The position numbers and the translations under genes are program-made. A stretch of 64,000 nt of DNA from Astrocystis sublimbata (lineage: Eukaryota > Ascomycota > Sordariomycetes > Xylariales > Xylariaceae). The stretch lies in NCBI GenBank assembly GCA_022453515.1, contig JAJNNY010000045.1, positions 247,299 through 311,298 on the forward strand, given 5' to 3'. Position 1 is the stretch's first letter. Each line of letters opens with the position of its first letter. Below the pieces are notes generated by a model, which made no database searches, had not been told where the DNA came from, and saw nothing but the letters and a program-made list of their open reading frames with translations. Shown here in pieces: positions 23,756-36,663 of this stretch.

Positions 23756-26700
23756 AGCAGCCAAGCCAAGCTCGTGGGGTGGGGGGGTTGGCTGGTGAAA
23801 ATCATATTGATAATGAATGATGTTCACAAGGAACAAGGAACCCCTTCCCAGCGCAATGACGAAGCCATGCATGCACGACATTTTCCATCCCATATTCCCA
23901 GCGCAGCGCATTGGGCGCGAGGCGGACGAGTTACGAGGTTCGAATGCGTTGTTTAAGATCGACCGCTATTATGGGATCTCGTCCCCCGGGCCCCCCCATC
24001 CCCCCCTCTCCCCTTCTTAATCGGGAGTTCTTATGTTGATCAGTCTTAAGACTTCAGGCTTAAGGCTGTAAGGGTTCTTTCCGACTTGCCTTGTCTTGAC
24101 TCTCTCCCTCCGCCTCCGCCTCCTCCTCCTCACAGGGCTTACACCGGTGTATGGGTTGTTCGTTCATGCGCTGGAACAGGGCTTGTTTCATGATGACGCT
24201 GTCTATGTCCTTTTCTCTTGTTGTTGTTTTTTTTGCCCTACTTTTTTATCCATTTCCATTTTTACTTTTCCACTCTGTTGATTGTTATTTGTTGTTCATT
24301 GGAAATGTCCTGGTTCTACCTTACAACTACCTACCAATCGGAGTTTCGGAAAGGGATTTCTAGCGGCCCCACGGCCCAATAACAACAACGCAAGGCAAGG
24401 GGGGAAAGCAAAGCAGGGAGCAAAGCAGGGAAAACGAACGATACCCACGACTTTTTTCTCTTGCCAACTATTACCTAACGTTCTATCTATCCCTCACTTT
24501 CATCATACGAAATCGGCGCACGACATATCTCTTGGGGGAAAATTGACTGGTGCTCATTTCTTACACTTTCCTGCTGTTTCTCTTTCCCTTACCTGATGAC
24601 ATCGCACGTTGAGAAGGGCGGGAAAAATGAGGCTTACTGGTGCTGGTGCCTGGTGGGGGTACTTTCTAGGAAATGGGTTGTTGTTTTGACATGTGATTTT
24701 CCTTACTTTACCTACTTTACCAACTTGTTTCGAGGACTTATGATCACCAAGTATGATTCGATGAGGAATGGTCTGGCTAGGTTACTCTGTCTGGGTGCGT
24801 GCTTGCTTCAGGTTGTCTACAGATTAGGTCAGAGGCGCAGGACTTTTGAAACAAAAGAGGCTTTTCTTCACATGGGGGGCATCTGGGAAGGAGTTCGGAG
24901 ACAGAGCTTTCAGCATTTCTCTCTTTCCCTTTTCTTCCTTTTTTCCCTTCCTTGATTCCCTCACCCCCCCTTGTTACCTTCCTGGATGGGACGCCGGTCC
25001 CCCCACGCATTGGACAGCACGTCTCGTACGGCTGAGTCTGGGAGCGGCGACGCCGAAACCGTGGTGCGCGAGTAAGGGTCGGCAGAGTTACGAAACCAGA
25101 TGACCGTTATCAATCATCCGGCATGGTGTTCACCGGCTGCATAGGGGTTCTGAGGGTATAGAATTCAAAAAGGGGTGATGTGATGGGCGAGATGGGGACA
25201 GGACCAAGGCGCAAAAGAAAATATAACTCATGGATAAATTCTGCGACGACGGGATGGATCATGTCAAATTGCTAGGGTCAGGAAAAATAAAACCTCTCTC
25301 AATTGAAAATGGTTCATGTTGCCAAATGGCCGGGTGACTTAGTCATTGCTTTTTTCCGCATGTGAGAAAAACTGGACATGTAAGCATCTAACCTTGTCCT
25401 TGAACTACTTACTCTCTTAGTAGGGACATCCCAATCACTCTTACGAACACGTAGTTCGCTTTTGAGAAGTTGTGCCGACGGCAATAAAGACCGCGACCTT
25501 GACACGCTGGCTAGATCTTGCATCATCCAACTAAACTCTTGAAACCATAAGGGAAGGAATGTGACCGCTGGGCATTACCAAAACCTTTCTGGGTCTTCAT
25601 GCTGTCTTGAAGCTGAACTCATCCCACTCTCTCATAAACCACGCCCGCTGGAGTGAGTAGGGTAGTATTTTCAATTGTTAGCTAGGGTTGGAAAGGGGCT
25701 GCATGACTCTGGTGCAGGACTCAAGGTATGCCGCTCAATCCCATCGACGTGGGATGTCGATTGGGGCCAAGACCTGCGGACTCGTTTGGCACCGTCGCAG
25801 CGCTACTGCCGCCCACTTCGTTCCAAGTCGAGCTTAAGCTTACAGGTGTATTGCGTCCCGGCCCACACTCGCCCAGCTTTTGTCGCTATCTACGACGCAG
25901 GAAGCACAGGAATAGGAAATAGCCAGAATCATGTGTCCAAAAGAGGACGAGGAGCTCCAAAATTCTGACCGTCTGATCCGAATCCAGACAGATTGTATGT
26001 ACCATAGTGGATTAGTAGTATGTATGTACAGTCTATACTAGGTACTCGTAAGTGCATCGCATACAAAACCCACAGTTCACCATAGTGGGGGTGAAAAAGG
26101 ATATATGTAAGCATTATGCGGTAGATCCATCCTTCTGCTGGGCCTCAGGGGGTTGATGGGTGACGAGTCATCTCAGCTACGATAGGACGAATCAACCCAT
26201 AGAACTATGCCATATAGAACTCCATTTGGACATAGTGCGATGAGGCGAGCTGGAGAGACACAGAGAGCTAGCTAGCTGCTAAGCTACTCGGAACGCTAGG
26301 TGCCGTGGCTTAAGCTACCGTAGCTTGGGACGGACGGGATTGAAATGGGGCCTTGACATCGCCGCCCGACGGCATGGTGATGGGCCAGCCATGGCGTGGA
26401 GGGCTTGATGATGGGTTGGGAAAATAAGGAATTCCTTCTCAATGCGAGACATAGGGATTTATTTGTGGCGCCGTGACATTCGTTGTGACATCAGGCAAGG
26501 ACTGAATTCCACAGTTCGCAGGATGGGTGACACACGCACCATTGAATTGGCGCAAAGCAGCAGCTTGCGTTCTGCATTCTGCATTGCGCACAGCATGGCG
26601 CGTTGAGGCGCGTGGTGAATAAACCTAGCATGCTCAGTACCGCGTGGGCGCCAACAGAACACCAGTGACCACCTCCCTACGCGACAACAACATCGACGTG

Positions 26701-27540
26701 GAGAGCGGCTCAAGTACAAGCAAGACAAATAGACCCGACAATAGATTAGCGAGACAGACTAGACTCGGAATCTAGAACAGAGGCCCGAGGGTGTGGATTA
26801 TCACATACTACCGAATTTTACTTGCCGATCACAGCCATTAGACACACTAGTCGGCGTAGGACTAGATAGACGAAAGCCACCGGAGGTCCCCTTATTTCGC
26901 TAGAGAATTCCAGGCAGGTAGTGTAGCATGGCATGGGCTGCGAACCGGGGAATAAGACAGCTGGTTCCTTACATGTCGGGCGGAAGGTGAGGGGGAACGG
27001 GATCCAGAATGTAACGTCGGCGTCTGCCAGTCTGTTTAAGTCATGTAGGTGTGCCATAAGGAGCAATACGCATCCACGGTAGTGCAGGGGTGGTGGCCTG
27101 CTTGAATCACCTGCGGGTGGTCGACATACATAGTAGTTCCTATATTGCCAGATGTACGGACGGACGCCCACAACTTGGCTGACATATCACATGATATGAC
27201 CCCGTTGACGAGGCTTGACAAGGATGACGATGAAGAGGGAAATACGGACAGGCCGACGACACGGAACAAGCTCCGCGCGAGTCAGAGCTGGCAGGCCTGA
27301 GAAGTCAATTCCGAGGAGGTCCCACGGAGAAGGTGGCAAGCCCAAGGTGGCCGCATAGGCATCGGTGTTGGCATTTGGGCGCAGCTGATCGGTGTGTCTC
27401 GAGCTTGGCTGGCGGGTGTTTGTTCCGGTATCAGCTTTCGAAAAGGCACGGAATAGGCATTAGCAGACAATAGTAAACGCCGACTAAGGAACGGGACGCC
27501 GGGGATCTTCTGCCCCGTGTTAGTGTACTGTATAGCTAAT
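23756..27540. other. Gene-poor 3.8-kb region
   Basis: No convincing gene. It contains homopurine/homopyrimidine tracts (23983-24016, C-rich; 24102-24135, CTC/CCTCCG repeats; 24220-24260, T-rich) and an AGCT-rich palindromic patch near 26268-26325. It could hold long UTRs or non-coding RNA of the neighbouring genes, but nothing in the sequence proves that. Mirrored at 59074-62858. Confidence 0.4.
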
Positions 27541-27869
27541 TAGGGAATGCCGATCGTCGAAGTCGCCGTTCTGAGCGGGCATGGCGGGATAGTGGCAGAT
27601 GTGGGATGGTGTTTGTGGTATGACTTTGGTTCTGCGGTGGACAGAATTGGCAAAAAGCAAATGGCCTCAGCATTGGACTAGTCTCAGAGGCCTGCCTTAG
27701 CGGTACATCAAACTGCCACCCTACCTCTCTGTGCCTGTTCTGCGAGGGCCGAGAGGGCCTCTCGGACCTCTTCATGCATACCGTAGGGGTGGTAGGCGGG
27801 GAGCGTGGGAGAAGTGTGGGAGGGGAATCTGAGGGGGGACAGGGGACGTGCATTGATTGGGCCCGACAT
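27541..27869 (-). CDS. Possible small protein, two exons
   Basis: An ATG at 27869 opens a frame (MSGPINARPLSPLRF, then HEEVREALSALAEQAQ, an amphipathic helix-like stretch) that stops at 27708 if unspliced. A GTAGGG donor after the AQR codons and an ACCGCAG acceptor near 27634 would instead extend it in frame to a TAA at 27541-27543. Protein-like composition in the first exon; no family recognised. The same structure is mirrored in the right arm at 58745-59073. Confidence 0.3.
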
Positions 27870-28225
27870 GCTAGGTAGGTACCCAATACCCGAGTCTGTG
27901 TCTTATCAATTGCGGCTCCTCTCCTTTGCTGAGCGGAACGGAGATAGGCGACTGCTTCTTTCGGAGTAGCGCCTCAGCCACAGACCACCAGCCTTATGAG
28001 AGTTCCAGACCGGCCAAGCCACAGCAATCCCTGCACTCTGCACCCTGCAGCCCATGAACATCACCAACTTTTGCTGAAGCCGGGGTAAATAGTGCTGTCC
28101 GCTCGCAATACGATCTCAACAGCGACGACGGTGACGACGACAGCGACAAACACACCTACCAACGAGTTGATGTGCTGACTGCGCAATTGAGGGTTTGGAA
28201 CTGGTGGGCGGAAGCGCTCTCGAGA

Positions 28226-29216
28226 ATGGCGTCGAAAATAAATCCCTGGCGGTCGTTGCGCAGTCTTGCCGTCCGAACACGGCCGTCCGGACCTCATCAT
28301 CCCCATGTCCTAGCGACCACCACCACCAGAGCTTCCGTGCCCTATGGGAGGAGGGGGCTCACCGATACCACATCGATGCGGTCACCACCGGAAGATGCCG
28401 AACTCCCCCCATCAGATCCGCCACAAGAATACCAACTGCAACATCAACCCCCGCCCTTCGCCGACAATTTCTTGAACAGGGAGGCTATCGAGGCTCTCGA
28501 ACAGGCTGCTGCCGGCGAAGACGCTGCCGAAATCCTCAGTGGTCTGAAATTCGGCATGCCCCCGCCGCCTGGCAAGAAAGAGAAGCTGCAGGACCGCCAC
28601 CATCCCGTCGTACACCAGGTCACGAGAATGCTCATGCGCGACGGGAAGCTGAGCAAGGCAGAGAAGGTGCGCATGTCTCGTTCTGTCTGCTTCTACTCAT
28701 ATTGGCTTTTTCCTCTCAGTCTAGGCTAGGCTAACACATCATCTTTTCCGGGAATAGCACCTCTCCCTCATCCTCAACCACCTCCGCACAAGTCCGCCGC
28801 CGAAAGTCTCGCCCCTCCGCCCCCTCCTCCCCGGCGCCCCACCAGCGGAGCAGCTCCCTCTCAACCCGCTCCTCTACCTCACCCTCGCCATCGAATCTGT
28901 AGCGCCCATCGTGCGCATACGCTCTCTGAAGGGGATGGCGGGTGGTGGTGCGGCGCTAGAACTTCCGGAACCCATCAACGCGCGCACCCGCCGGCGCCAG
29001 GCCATCCTCTGGATCCTCGACATCGTCAACAAGAAACAGTCGGTAGGCTCGGGCAAGAAGCAGTTCGCCGCCCGCTTCGGGCAGGAGATCGTCGCCGTCG
29101 TGGAGGGCCGATCCGCTGCCTGGGACCGCAGACAGCAGGTACACAAGCAGAGCACGAGCGCGCGTGCGAACCTGGCGAACCCTGCCATTCGGGGGGCGAA
29201 GAAGAAGAGTTTCTAG
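28226..29216 (+). CDS. RSM7: Mitochondrial small-subunit ribosomal protein uS7m
   Basis: Two exons, 28226-28666 and 28758-29216; 91-bp intron (GTGCGC...TAG), phase 0; 299 aa. The N-terminal ~120 residues are Arg/Ser/Pro-rich with a mitochondrial targeting character (MASKINPWRSLRSLAVRTRP). The uS7 core starts at HHPVVHQVTRMLMRDGKLSK and continues after the splice with AEKHLSLILNHLR, the helical AIESVAPIVRIRSLKGMAGG segment, RRRQAILWILDIVNKKQ, and a basic C terminus. uS7 nucleates assembly of the small-subunit head by binding the 3' domain of the rRNA. I chose the ATG at 28226 over an in-frame upstream TTG at 28172 because it gives a targeting-like N terminus. Confidence 0.92.
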
Positions 29217-30308
29217 GCTAAGCCTTGCCGGGATATCTAACATGTGGAAATGCATTTCGTGCACATCAGGCAGTGAGGTCATCAAGGTTGAGAAAAGCCT
29301 GCTTGAAATGATATGGGCGCGGTATCTGGGATCGGAAAAGCCACGGTGTGGCCATGGCCGCCTGCACATACAGAGGGGGGGAGCCTCCATCGCGTAGTAT
29401 ATACAACAACCTCTACATACTCTGTGTTGAAATTGTATGATAGGACAAGATAGGCCATTCGTCAGCGTATTGCCTTAGCATGACTTGTAAAAACTTGTAC
29501 ATTTGCTGCGTATCGTCCGGCCTCGTTATGAAATCCAACTTCAAGTGCCCAACCTTTCGCATTTCTTGGTACCATTTGCTTTTGTAGATGTTGCTCGATA
29601 TCTACTTGATGTCACAACTATTATATCACATGCAATGAGGACACCTAGAAGCACACCGGGGGGCAGGGGGGGCATGATAGCATTGTAGACGCTGTGATCC
29701 AGACTCTGCGTTTCGCTGCTGCATTGCATGAGTCTATCAGTATTTAAATCCCATTATACGGAATTTCTGAATTTATAGACACAATGTGGCTGTAAAGCCA
29801 TGTTTACGAGTTATGAACACGATTTCAGAAAGTTGCCAAGCTGTCAAGTTTGAAAAAACAACATCTAGTGAGTTAGTATAGTACCGTACCAAATCAAGCC
29901 GTGTCTAGCTAGTAAAGTGTTGAGCATTATTTTGCTTTTTTAACTATGCATCAACTGCACAAATTATTTTCAAATAACCAATACGGGCTTGATAAACGTT
30001 TAACAAGTATTGATTAACTATCGATTGATGATAATTGATTGTCATTTCCAGGTTAAACGTCTGGAAGGAGCAAAGTAATGGTCAATAGTTTACTGTGTAG
30101 GGCCTGGTTTGTTACGGTAGCTAGTCATTCGTCTATTCTAGTTAGACATTTAACAATCAATCTATTTTGCATCGCTCCCCGAACGCCAAACATGATGCAG
30201 AGGTTGTAGCAAAATCAAGAGATATTCTCGTTATAGTTCTGCGAGGGAACAGCACTTGAGTAAGCCGCTTTGTATTTCAATCGGCCGCAGATAGTTCCCT
30301 CATAATCC
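29217..30308. other. Intergenic, convergent 3' flanks
   Basis: Lies between the 3' ends of uS7m and the Yrb30-like gene. Notably AT-rich from about 29740 to 30160 (runs of TTGATTAACTATCGATTGATGATAATTGATT type). Contains the homopolymer (G6 at 29658-29663) that is G5 in the right arm. No gene supported. Mirrored at 56307-57397. Confidence 0.45.
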
Positions 30309-32302
30309 TCACGTTGATGGATCCGCATACGGATCGAACCCAACCCTCCTCTCCGCCTCAGCGCTCGCATCCAAGCGGTCCCTTCCTTGCAGCCCGCTCG
30401 AAGAAGCCGAGTCGTCAAGGTAAAATCGGAGTACATTATCCGGTATGGCGAGGTGTGTCGTCTGCTGGAACTCCTGCAGACTGGTGAGGCGGAGCAACAT
30501 CTCTAGAAGCGACAAGGACGTCTTGATAGCGCCAAAAGGCGACCTCTCGATGAGTTTCGTGGGAGTCATGTCAGTGGGCCTCGGCCTCAGACTTCGAGAT
30601 GGAGTGTCGTTGTTGGCGGGTTGGAGGCTAGGGGTTGTGGGTCGGTGAATGTGCGCTTCGACTGATGAAGAGCGGGATGAGGAGGCCATGTTCATCCGGC
30701 CCAGCTGCGTGATGAGGTTCTGGTCCACGGAGGGGCGGGTGGTATGTCGAGGACGACAGCCATTAGTTGCCCCTTTCGAATTCTCGACGTCGGGTGTAGG
30801 CTCCTTTCCGTCACCTATGGAGTCCGAGTCCGATTGCGAGCTTTCGTCATCTTCATCGAGGTCGAGGACCTCTAGCGCTATCCACTCCGGGTCCAGATCT
30901 TGTGGGATACGCCAATCCTTTCGATTCGGGTGTCCTTGGGAAGGCCGCGACGGAGCGATTGTGGAACAAACTGGCTCTTGCAGGAGCCCCATTTCCTGTG
31001 TCAGTTGGTAGTCAATGTCGTCCTGTGTGTCTCCTTCTGACAATGTCGTATCAGACAATATACTGTTTTCCGAGTATTCAATAGTCAAGACGGGATCAGC
31101 AGGCTCGTCAATTACTGGTATAGTATTGACTGGCATAGCATCGACATCCCTCTTGAGGAGGAGCACCGGGCTGCTGGAGGCATTTTCATCATTACTGATG
31201 TTGAGAATCTTCCCCACATCGGCGTAGAACATCTTACAGATTTGATGAATGGGGATCAGCTCTCGTATACCAGCTAGAGGTATGCCGTCGTAGGAGGTGG
31301 GCCTTGAGTCCTCCTCGTCCAAATCATGGTGCCGGCCGTCGTCCAAGTCCTCTACCAATTGGAGCCGGTAGGCATAACGCACTCGATGGTCGCTTCTAAC
31401 AACTCCGTTGGGTAGGTCATCTAGAGGGATCCGAAGAAGTCGTACTCGCGCTTTGTGTATGACCTCTTGCCACATTGGTTTTCGTTGTCCTTCCTCAATG
31501 CCGTACGGTTCCTGCAAGCCATGGGCTGAAGCATGGCCACGAAACAGCATGTAGAGAGACAAGTTGAAGTCTGGTCCGATCTGCATCGGCCGACTTGGGT
31601 CGAGTATGAACTGAGTATCGCCAACATTCACCAACATGCTAGCCTGAAGTAAGCGGGAGGGCGAGAAGGACGACGTTGGTGTTTGAATGCCACCAATGGC
31701 AGACACCCATAAATTGATGAGAGGGATAGCGTCGTCAATCTTGTCGATCAACAGTTTGATGTCGCCTCTGATTTCCATGAGCTCGACTCGCTGAGCAGCC
31801 GCTGCAGCCTTGGGGTCCCGAACCCCATTTGTTGGCAGGGTTGATGTGGGTGTGGCATTTTCCAGCCGCTCGCCCAAGGCGTCGATGTCCTCACGCAACT
31901 CTCTAGCAGTTCGCACCACATTCTCGAGGGCCGAGTCTCCCCTGGTGTAGCGGAGCTCGATATGTTCTAAGATGGGAGATACCAACTTGCAGTCTAGGTC
32001 AATGCCAAGTTCTGCCATCAAGAGCTAGGTATGCTCGTTGGGATGATGCTGACTCACCTCTATCTTACGGCCCAGCCGACGTTGTAACTGGCTGAGCTCC
32101 TGTCGCAAAGGATCATCCTCAACGGTCTGTCGGCAATGTGAGTCATCTCTGTTGTATTTGAAGTAAATCATGACATCCATGAACTACGTACCTTGAGCAG
32201 CTTCACCCCTTGGTTGATGACATAGGTTGAGGTCAGGGCGATGCAGGATCGGACGGCGTAATTGGTGGCATGGTAGGACAACCGTGCGAGAAATGCATCC
32301 AT
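30309..32302 (-). CDS. YRB30: Yrb30-like Ran-GTP-binding protein
   Basis: Exon 1 32302-32192 (MDAFLARLSYHATNYAVRS, and VINQGVKLLK); intron 32191-32127 (GTACGT...CAG); exon 2 32126-32058 (TVEDDPLRQELSQLQRRLGR); then exon 3 to 30309. The second intron starts GTGAGT. It could end at a TAG after only 33 nt, or, as I prefer, at AAG after 72 nt, giving RRLGRKIE followed by LVSPILEHIEL; both keep frame (618 or 631 aa). The N-terminal helical region resembles the fungal RanGTP-binding protein family of yeast Yrb30, which inhibits RanGAP-stimulated GTP hydrolysis. The last ~200 residues are acidic and Ser-rich, with a conserved-looking tail (LLEMLLRLTSLQEFQQTTHL). The family call is from memory of the N-terminal sequence. 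Confidence 0.8.
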
Positions 32303-33237
32303 AGTAGCTGTGGCTCAGTCGCTCCAGCTCCAGACGAGAAGCTTTGCAGATTTGGGATGATGTACTGGATGCATCGATATCGAGGTTGAAGTAAATACTT
32401 ATTAGGGAAGTCCGTGCCCAAGGGCCAGTGCTGTGTCGCCTGCAGACCCAAACCTTTTCTTTATAGGAAGTCAACTCCAGAGAATTAAAAAGGGATTAAC
32501 AGTGTGCGAGCATGCCTCCACGGTCGTTACATTTTGTTGAAGTGAGGGAAGGTCAAGTGTAAGAGATGCAGCACAGCAGCTGCTTCTGGCGGTTCGTAGG
32601 TACGTAGGTACCTATCGCACCTACTTTCAGGTACCAGCACATCACAGTACGCATACCTGATATTGGGGCTTAAATGCACTGCCCGTTGGCAGGTCGAGGT
32701 AGGTAGGTACACGGGAAGGCAAGTCGGCTACATCGTCATTGGCGGGGTCAAGCGACTCAGATCAGCTACCCCGCCACTCGCCCCACCAAAAACCTGACCG
32801 CGACACGAAATCGACCAACTGCGAGCGGAAACTTTAGGTGAAAGCCTCAAGGAAGTTTCCACCTGTCTTCAGGCAACTCAGCCCTGACTGTTCGAAGTAC
32901 CTACGTAACTGAGCCCCCAGCGATTTTGCGACTTCTACATAGTGCCGTCGGAGGAATCGAAATTTGAGGGATCCATGTAGGTACATACTTAGAGGTAGCT
33001 GCCAATTTGATTTCGCCCTCGCCCTGGTTGCAAACCACTCTACCCGACTTCATCTCACCAAATTAATCACCCTATCTTCCTACCTAGGTATATTATCTGC
33101 CATCTACCTCCGTCCAGCAAGAAGCCCTTCTGTATCCGCCCTCCACTTACTCAACATCGTACCTTACAGCGAGCACTTTTCTTCTCGACGCCAATCTAAT
33201 AGACGCATAGACACGCAAGGCCACCACGTCGCCAATC
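32303..33237. other. Divergent promoter region of Yrb30-like gene and SUP35
   Basis: A bidirectional upstream region of about 0.9 kb. It carries repeated GTAGGTAC/TACCTAGGTA-type motifs (32599-32613, 32696-32711, 32976-32984, 33081-33091) in both orientations, and a CT-rich leader before the SUP35 ATG. Two single-base differences between the palindrome arms fall here (32741-32742 and 32900-32901). No gene is supported. Confidence 0.5.
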
Positions 33238-36141
33238 ATGTCGGACCTCAACTCGTGGGAGGACGACCCCGCCGCGCAGGGTGAGAACCTCTCGCGCCAG
33301 ACCCAACAGATGAACATAAACAACAACCCGGCCGCCGCGCCCACATTCCATCCCGGCGCCGCCTCCTTCCAGCCTACTGTCTCCGCTTTCCAGCCTGGCC
33401 AGCAGGCCTACAGCGGCTATAACCAGTACCAGCAGCCCCAGCAAGGATACTATGGCGGCTACAATCAATATCAGCAGTATGGCCAGCAGTACGCCCAGGG
33501 CTATGGCCAAGGCTACGGCAATGTCTACGGCCAGGGCCAGCAAGCTGGTTATAATAGCCAAGGATACGGTAGGGCGCATTCTCCGTAGCCCCTCTGTTCT
33601 CTCTCGCCGCTGACACGCCCTCAGGCCAACAGCAATACGCCCAGTACCAGCAACAGCCACAACAGAACCCATCCCAGGCTGTTCCTACCATTGCCAAGCG
33701 CTCCGAGAAGCCTGCCTCAAGTGCCCCTGCCCCTGAACCGAACAAGCCCACTGTCACCAATGAGGGTGGCACCAAAGTCTTGAGCATAGGCGGCGATGCC
33801 AAACCCAAGGCTGCCAAGGTACTTTCCATCGGCATGCCTGTGGCGCCCAAGGACGAAGAGAAGCCGGCCGACGAGGTCGAGGCTGCCGCAAAAGTGACGG
33901 CCACCAAAGCCATCGAGAAGACCGGAGAGACCACAAGCTCCGCCAAAAGTGCCAGCGGGAAAACCTCGCCCACACCGTCGTCCGGCCGGTCGAGCCCTTC
34001 CAGAGCGGCGGCCAAAGGCCCTACTCGTGATGCTGACGCCGTCGTGAATGAACAGAGTGCCGATGTCGACGATGAGACGCTTAATGAAATTTACGGCAAA
34101 GAGCACGTCAACGTCATCTTTTTAGGTCACGTTGACGCTGGCAAGAGTACCCTTGGTGGCAGCATTCTCTACGCTACTGGCATGGTCGACGAAAGAACAA
34201 GTAAGTGGTATACAGAGATGCCTCTCCACATATCCGGCCAACTCTAGAGCTATCCATATCTCTGTTTGAAAGTTTTACGACCTTGGCTGCAAATCCCAAT
34301 GTCATCTTCATTATTTTTCAAAGAAAATGCTGACACGAACGACAGTGGACAAGTACAAGAAAGAAGCCAAGGACCTCGGTAGAGAATCCTGGTGGTTGTC
34401 ATGGGCTCTGGATCTCACTAAGGAGGAGAGAGCAAAGGGAAAGACTGTCGAGGTTGGACGAGGTTTCTTCGAGACTGAGAAACGTCGTTACAGTATTCTC
34501 GATGCGCCGGGTCACAAGACATACGTCCCGAGCATGATCGGTGGTGCCGCCCAAGCAGATGTCGGCGTTCTTGTCATCAGCGCCCGCAAGGGTGAATACG
34601 AAACAGGATTCGAAAAGGGCGGTCAAACTCGAGAGCATGCCATGCTTGCGAAGACACAAGGTGTCAATAAGCTAGTTGTGGTTATCAACAGTCAGTCCTC
34701 CTTTTCCTGCTCTTGCTTTGAACTTGGAGGTTCATGGCTTCATTATGAGTTTTCAGTTAACCAACCAACTGGCTGTAAACTTCTCATTATGCATAACAAG
34801 GTTTCATCGTAATTGCTAACAGTTGGACAGAGATGGATGACAATACGGTCGAGTGGTCTGAGGACCGATATAAAGAGTGTTCCACGAAGCTAGCACAATT
34901 CTTGAAGGGCGTAAGTCTATGGATTCTTGCATCTTTGGTCTTCCCGGCGGTACTGACCTTTGACTGCGAATAGGTGGGATACGCCAAGAATGATGTCTTT
35001 TTCATGCCCATTGCTGCCCAGCAGTTGTTAAATATCAAGGACAGACTCCCGGACGGTGTTTGCACCTTCTACCAAGGCCCCTCATTGCTTGAATACTTGG
35101 ATGACATGCAATCTTTGGAGCGCAAGGTCAAGGCGCCGTAAGTAATTCCCTCCTTTCGATTCGTCCCACTACAACATTCGAACGCCTGTCATACGGGCTT
35201 CCCCGGTAGTTTCAACGACACGTCGATGTTGTCAAACTAGAATTGCTAACCCTCTGTTATCAAGTTTCATGATGTCTGTCGCTGGAAAGTATCGTGATAT
35301 GGGTACCATGGTTGAAGGCAAGATTGAGGTACGCTTTCTATTTATTATCATGTGCCACCCGTGCAACGTTTAATTATTCGAAGCCGCCAACGACTGACCG
35401 GGTGACTCTACATAGGCTGGTGTCTGCCGGAAGGGCATGAGCTTGATCATGATGCCGAACAAGGAGAAAATCGAAATTGCTGCTTTGTATGGCGAGACCG
35501 AAGATGAGATCCCGATCGCCCAGTGCGGTGACCAGGTTCGAATGCGTCTCCGAGGTATTGAAGAGGATGATATCTCACCGTAAGTGCTCCTTGCCATTAC
35601 GCTTACCTTTCAAGTGGCCTCCTGCTCTCATATCTTCTCATAACCTCGACAATTTCCGCGCCTCGGTTTTATGATACTAACTTGTGAACTGCACAGTGGC
35701 TTCGTTTTGTGCAGTCCCAAACGGCTAGTGCATAACGTCAAATCCTTTGAGGCACAAATCAGAATTTTGGAGCTCAAGACTATTCTTTCGGCGGGTTTCA
35801 ACTGTGTGCTTCACGTTCATGCTGCTATTGAGGAAGTCACTTTTGCTGCATTGCTGCACAAGCTGCAAAAAGGGACCGGAAGGAAGAGTAAGGTGCCCCC
35901 GACACACGCGAAGAGGGGCGACAGCATTATTGCTCGTATGGAAGTTACTGGCGGTGCCGGTTCCGTGTGCATCGAGACTTTCGACGACGCACCTCAGCTC
36001 GGTCGCTTCACCCTTCGTGACCAGGTACGTTCATTCCCCCCACCTTTTCGCCTTGCTACTGCGGTACTGATAACTGGTCTATAGGGACAAACTATTGCTA
36101 TTGGCAAAATCACTAAGCTCATCACGGAGGAAGCTGCTTAA
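33238..36141 (+). CDS. SUP35: Translation termination factor eRF3 (Sup35)
   Basis: Nine exons: 33238-33568, 33625-34200, 34346-34690, 34831-34910, 34974-35137, 35265-35328, 35416-35579, 35697-36024, 36085-36141; all phases agree; 702 aa. The N domain (about 40-110) is a Gln/Asn/Gly/Tyr-rich prion-like repeat (GYNQYQQ, QGYGQGYG). The M domain is charged and Ser/Lys/Glu rich. The GTPase domain starts near residue 275: GHVDAGKST (G1, ~278), DAPGHK (G3, ~354) and NKMD (G4, ~417, split by intron 3). Beta-barrel domains 2 and 3 end in GQTIAIGKITKLI. eRF3 binds eRF1 and couples GTP hydrolysis to peptide release. Intron 5 uses a CTAAC branch and an AAG acceptor; this gives APFMM, the conserved continuation. 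The size is close to yeast Sup35 (685 aa). Confidence 0.97.
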
Positions 36142-36663
36142 AGGATTCATAGATTCGTTGCAGAAGCATTATTCCAAAAAGCGTCTACATGGAAGATTTC
36201 AAAAATACTGGGTTAATTGCACCTGGTAGAAATCTTGAGCCTTGGGTCTAGTAGATTATTTGATATCTCAGCGTCAACGCATCATACGGCGAGGATTCTA
36301 CTATACGCATCTCGTCGATGCGCATCACCACTTTGGCAAATTTCACGTATACTAGCGATGTCTAAAACCGGCTATAAGTTAGCTTTCTTTGGGCGGAAAT
36401 GACTAGGTAGATTTGGAATCTTGTCAAATCAATTAGAAAATTTCAAGCAAAGTTGAGTATGGAGATCCCTTTGCAGAAGTTTCTGCCTGGTGCTGCTGCT
36501 AGATACACTTACCTCTCTACCTAACCTGAAAGTTCGAATCCCGACCAACTCCGTCAGGTTTGGTAGACGTGAGGTATATATAAGGCACGTTGTGAATTGA
36601 GTTTGCCCTGGTCATCGGGTCCGAGGTAGGTAGATTTGGAAATCTGTCTCAAATTCAAATGTG

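Noticed and set aside
30309..32021. Yrb30-like gene starting at the apparent Met at 32021
   Set aside because: That codon is TTG, and upstream exons carrying the conserved N terminus are clearly present with proper splice sites.
33374..34015. 213-codon minus-strand frame opposite SUP35 exons 1-2
   Set aside because: Shadow caused by the repetitive Gln/Gly/Tyr codons and GC-rich M domain.
36520..36560. tRNA-like T-arm GTTCGAATCCCGACC
   Set aside because: The bases before TTCGAAT do not pair with CCCGA, and no acceptor, D or anticodon arm can be drawn on either strand.
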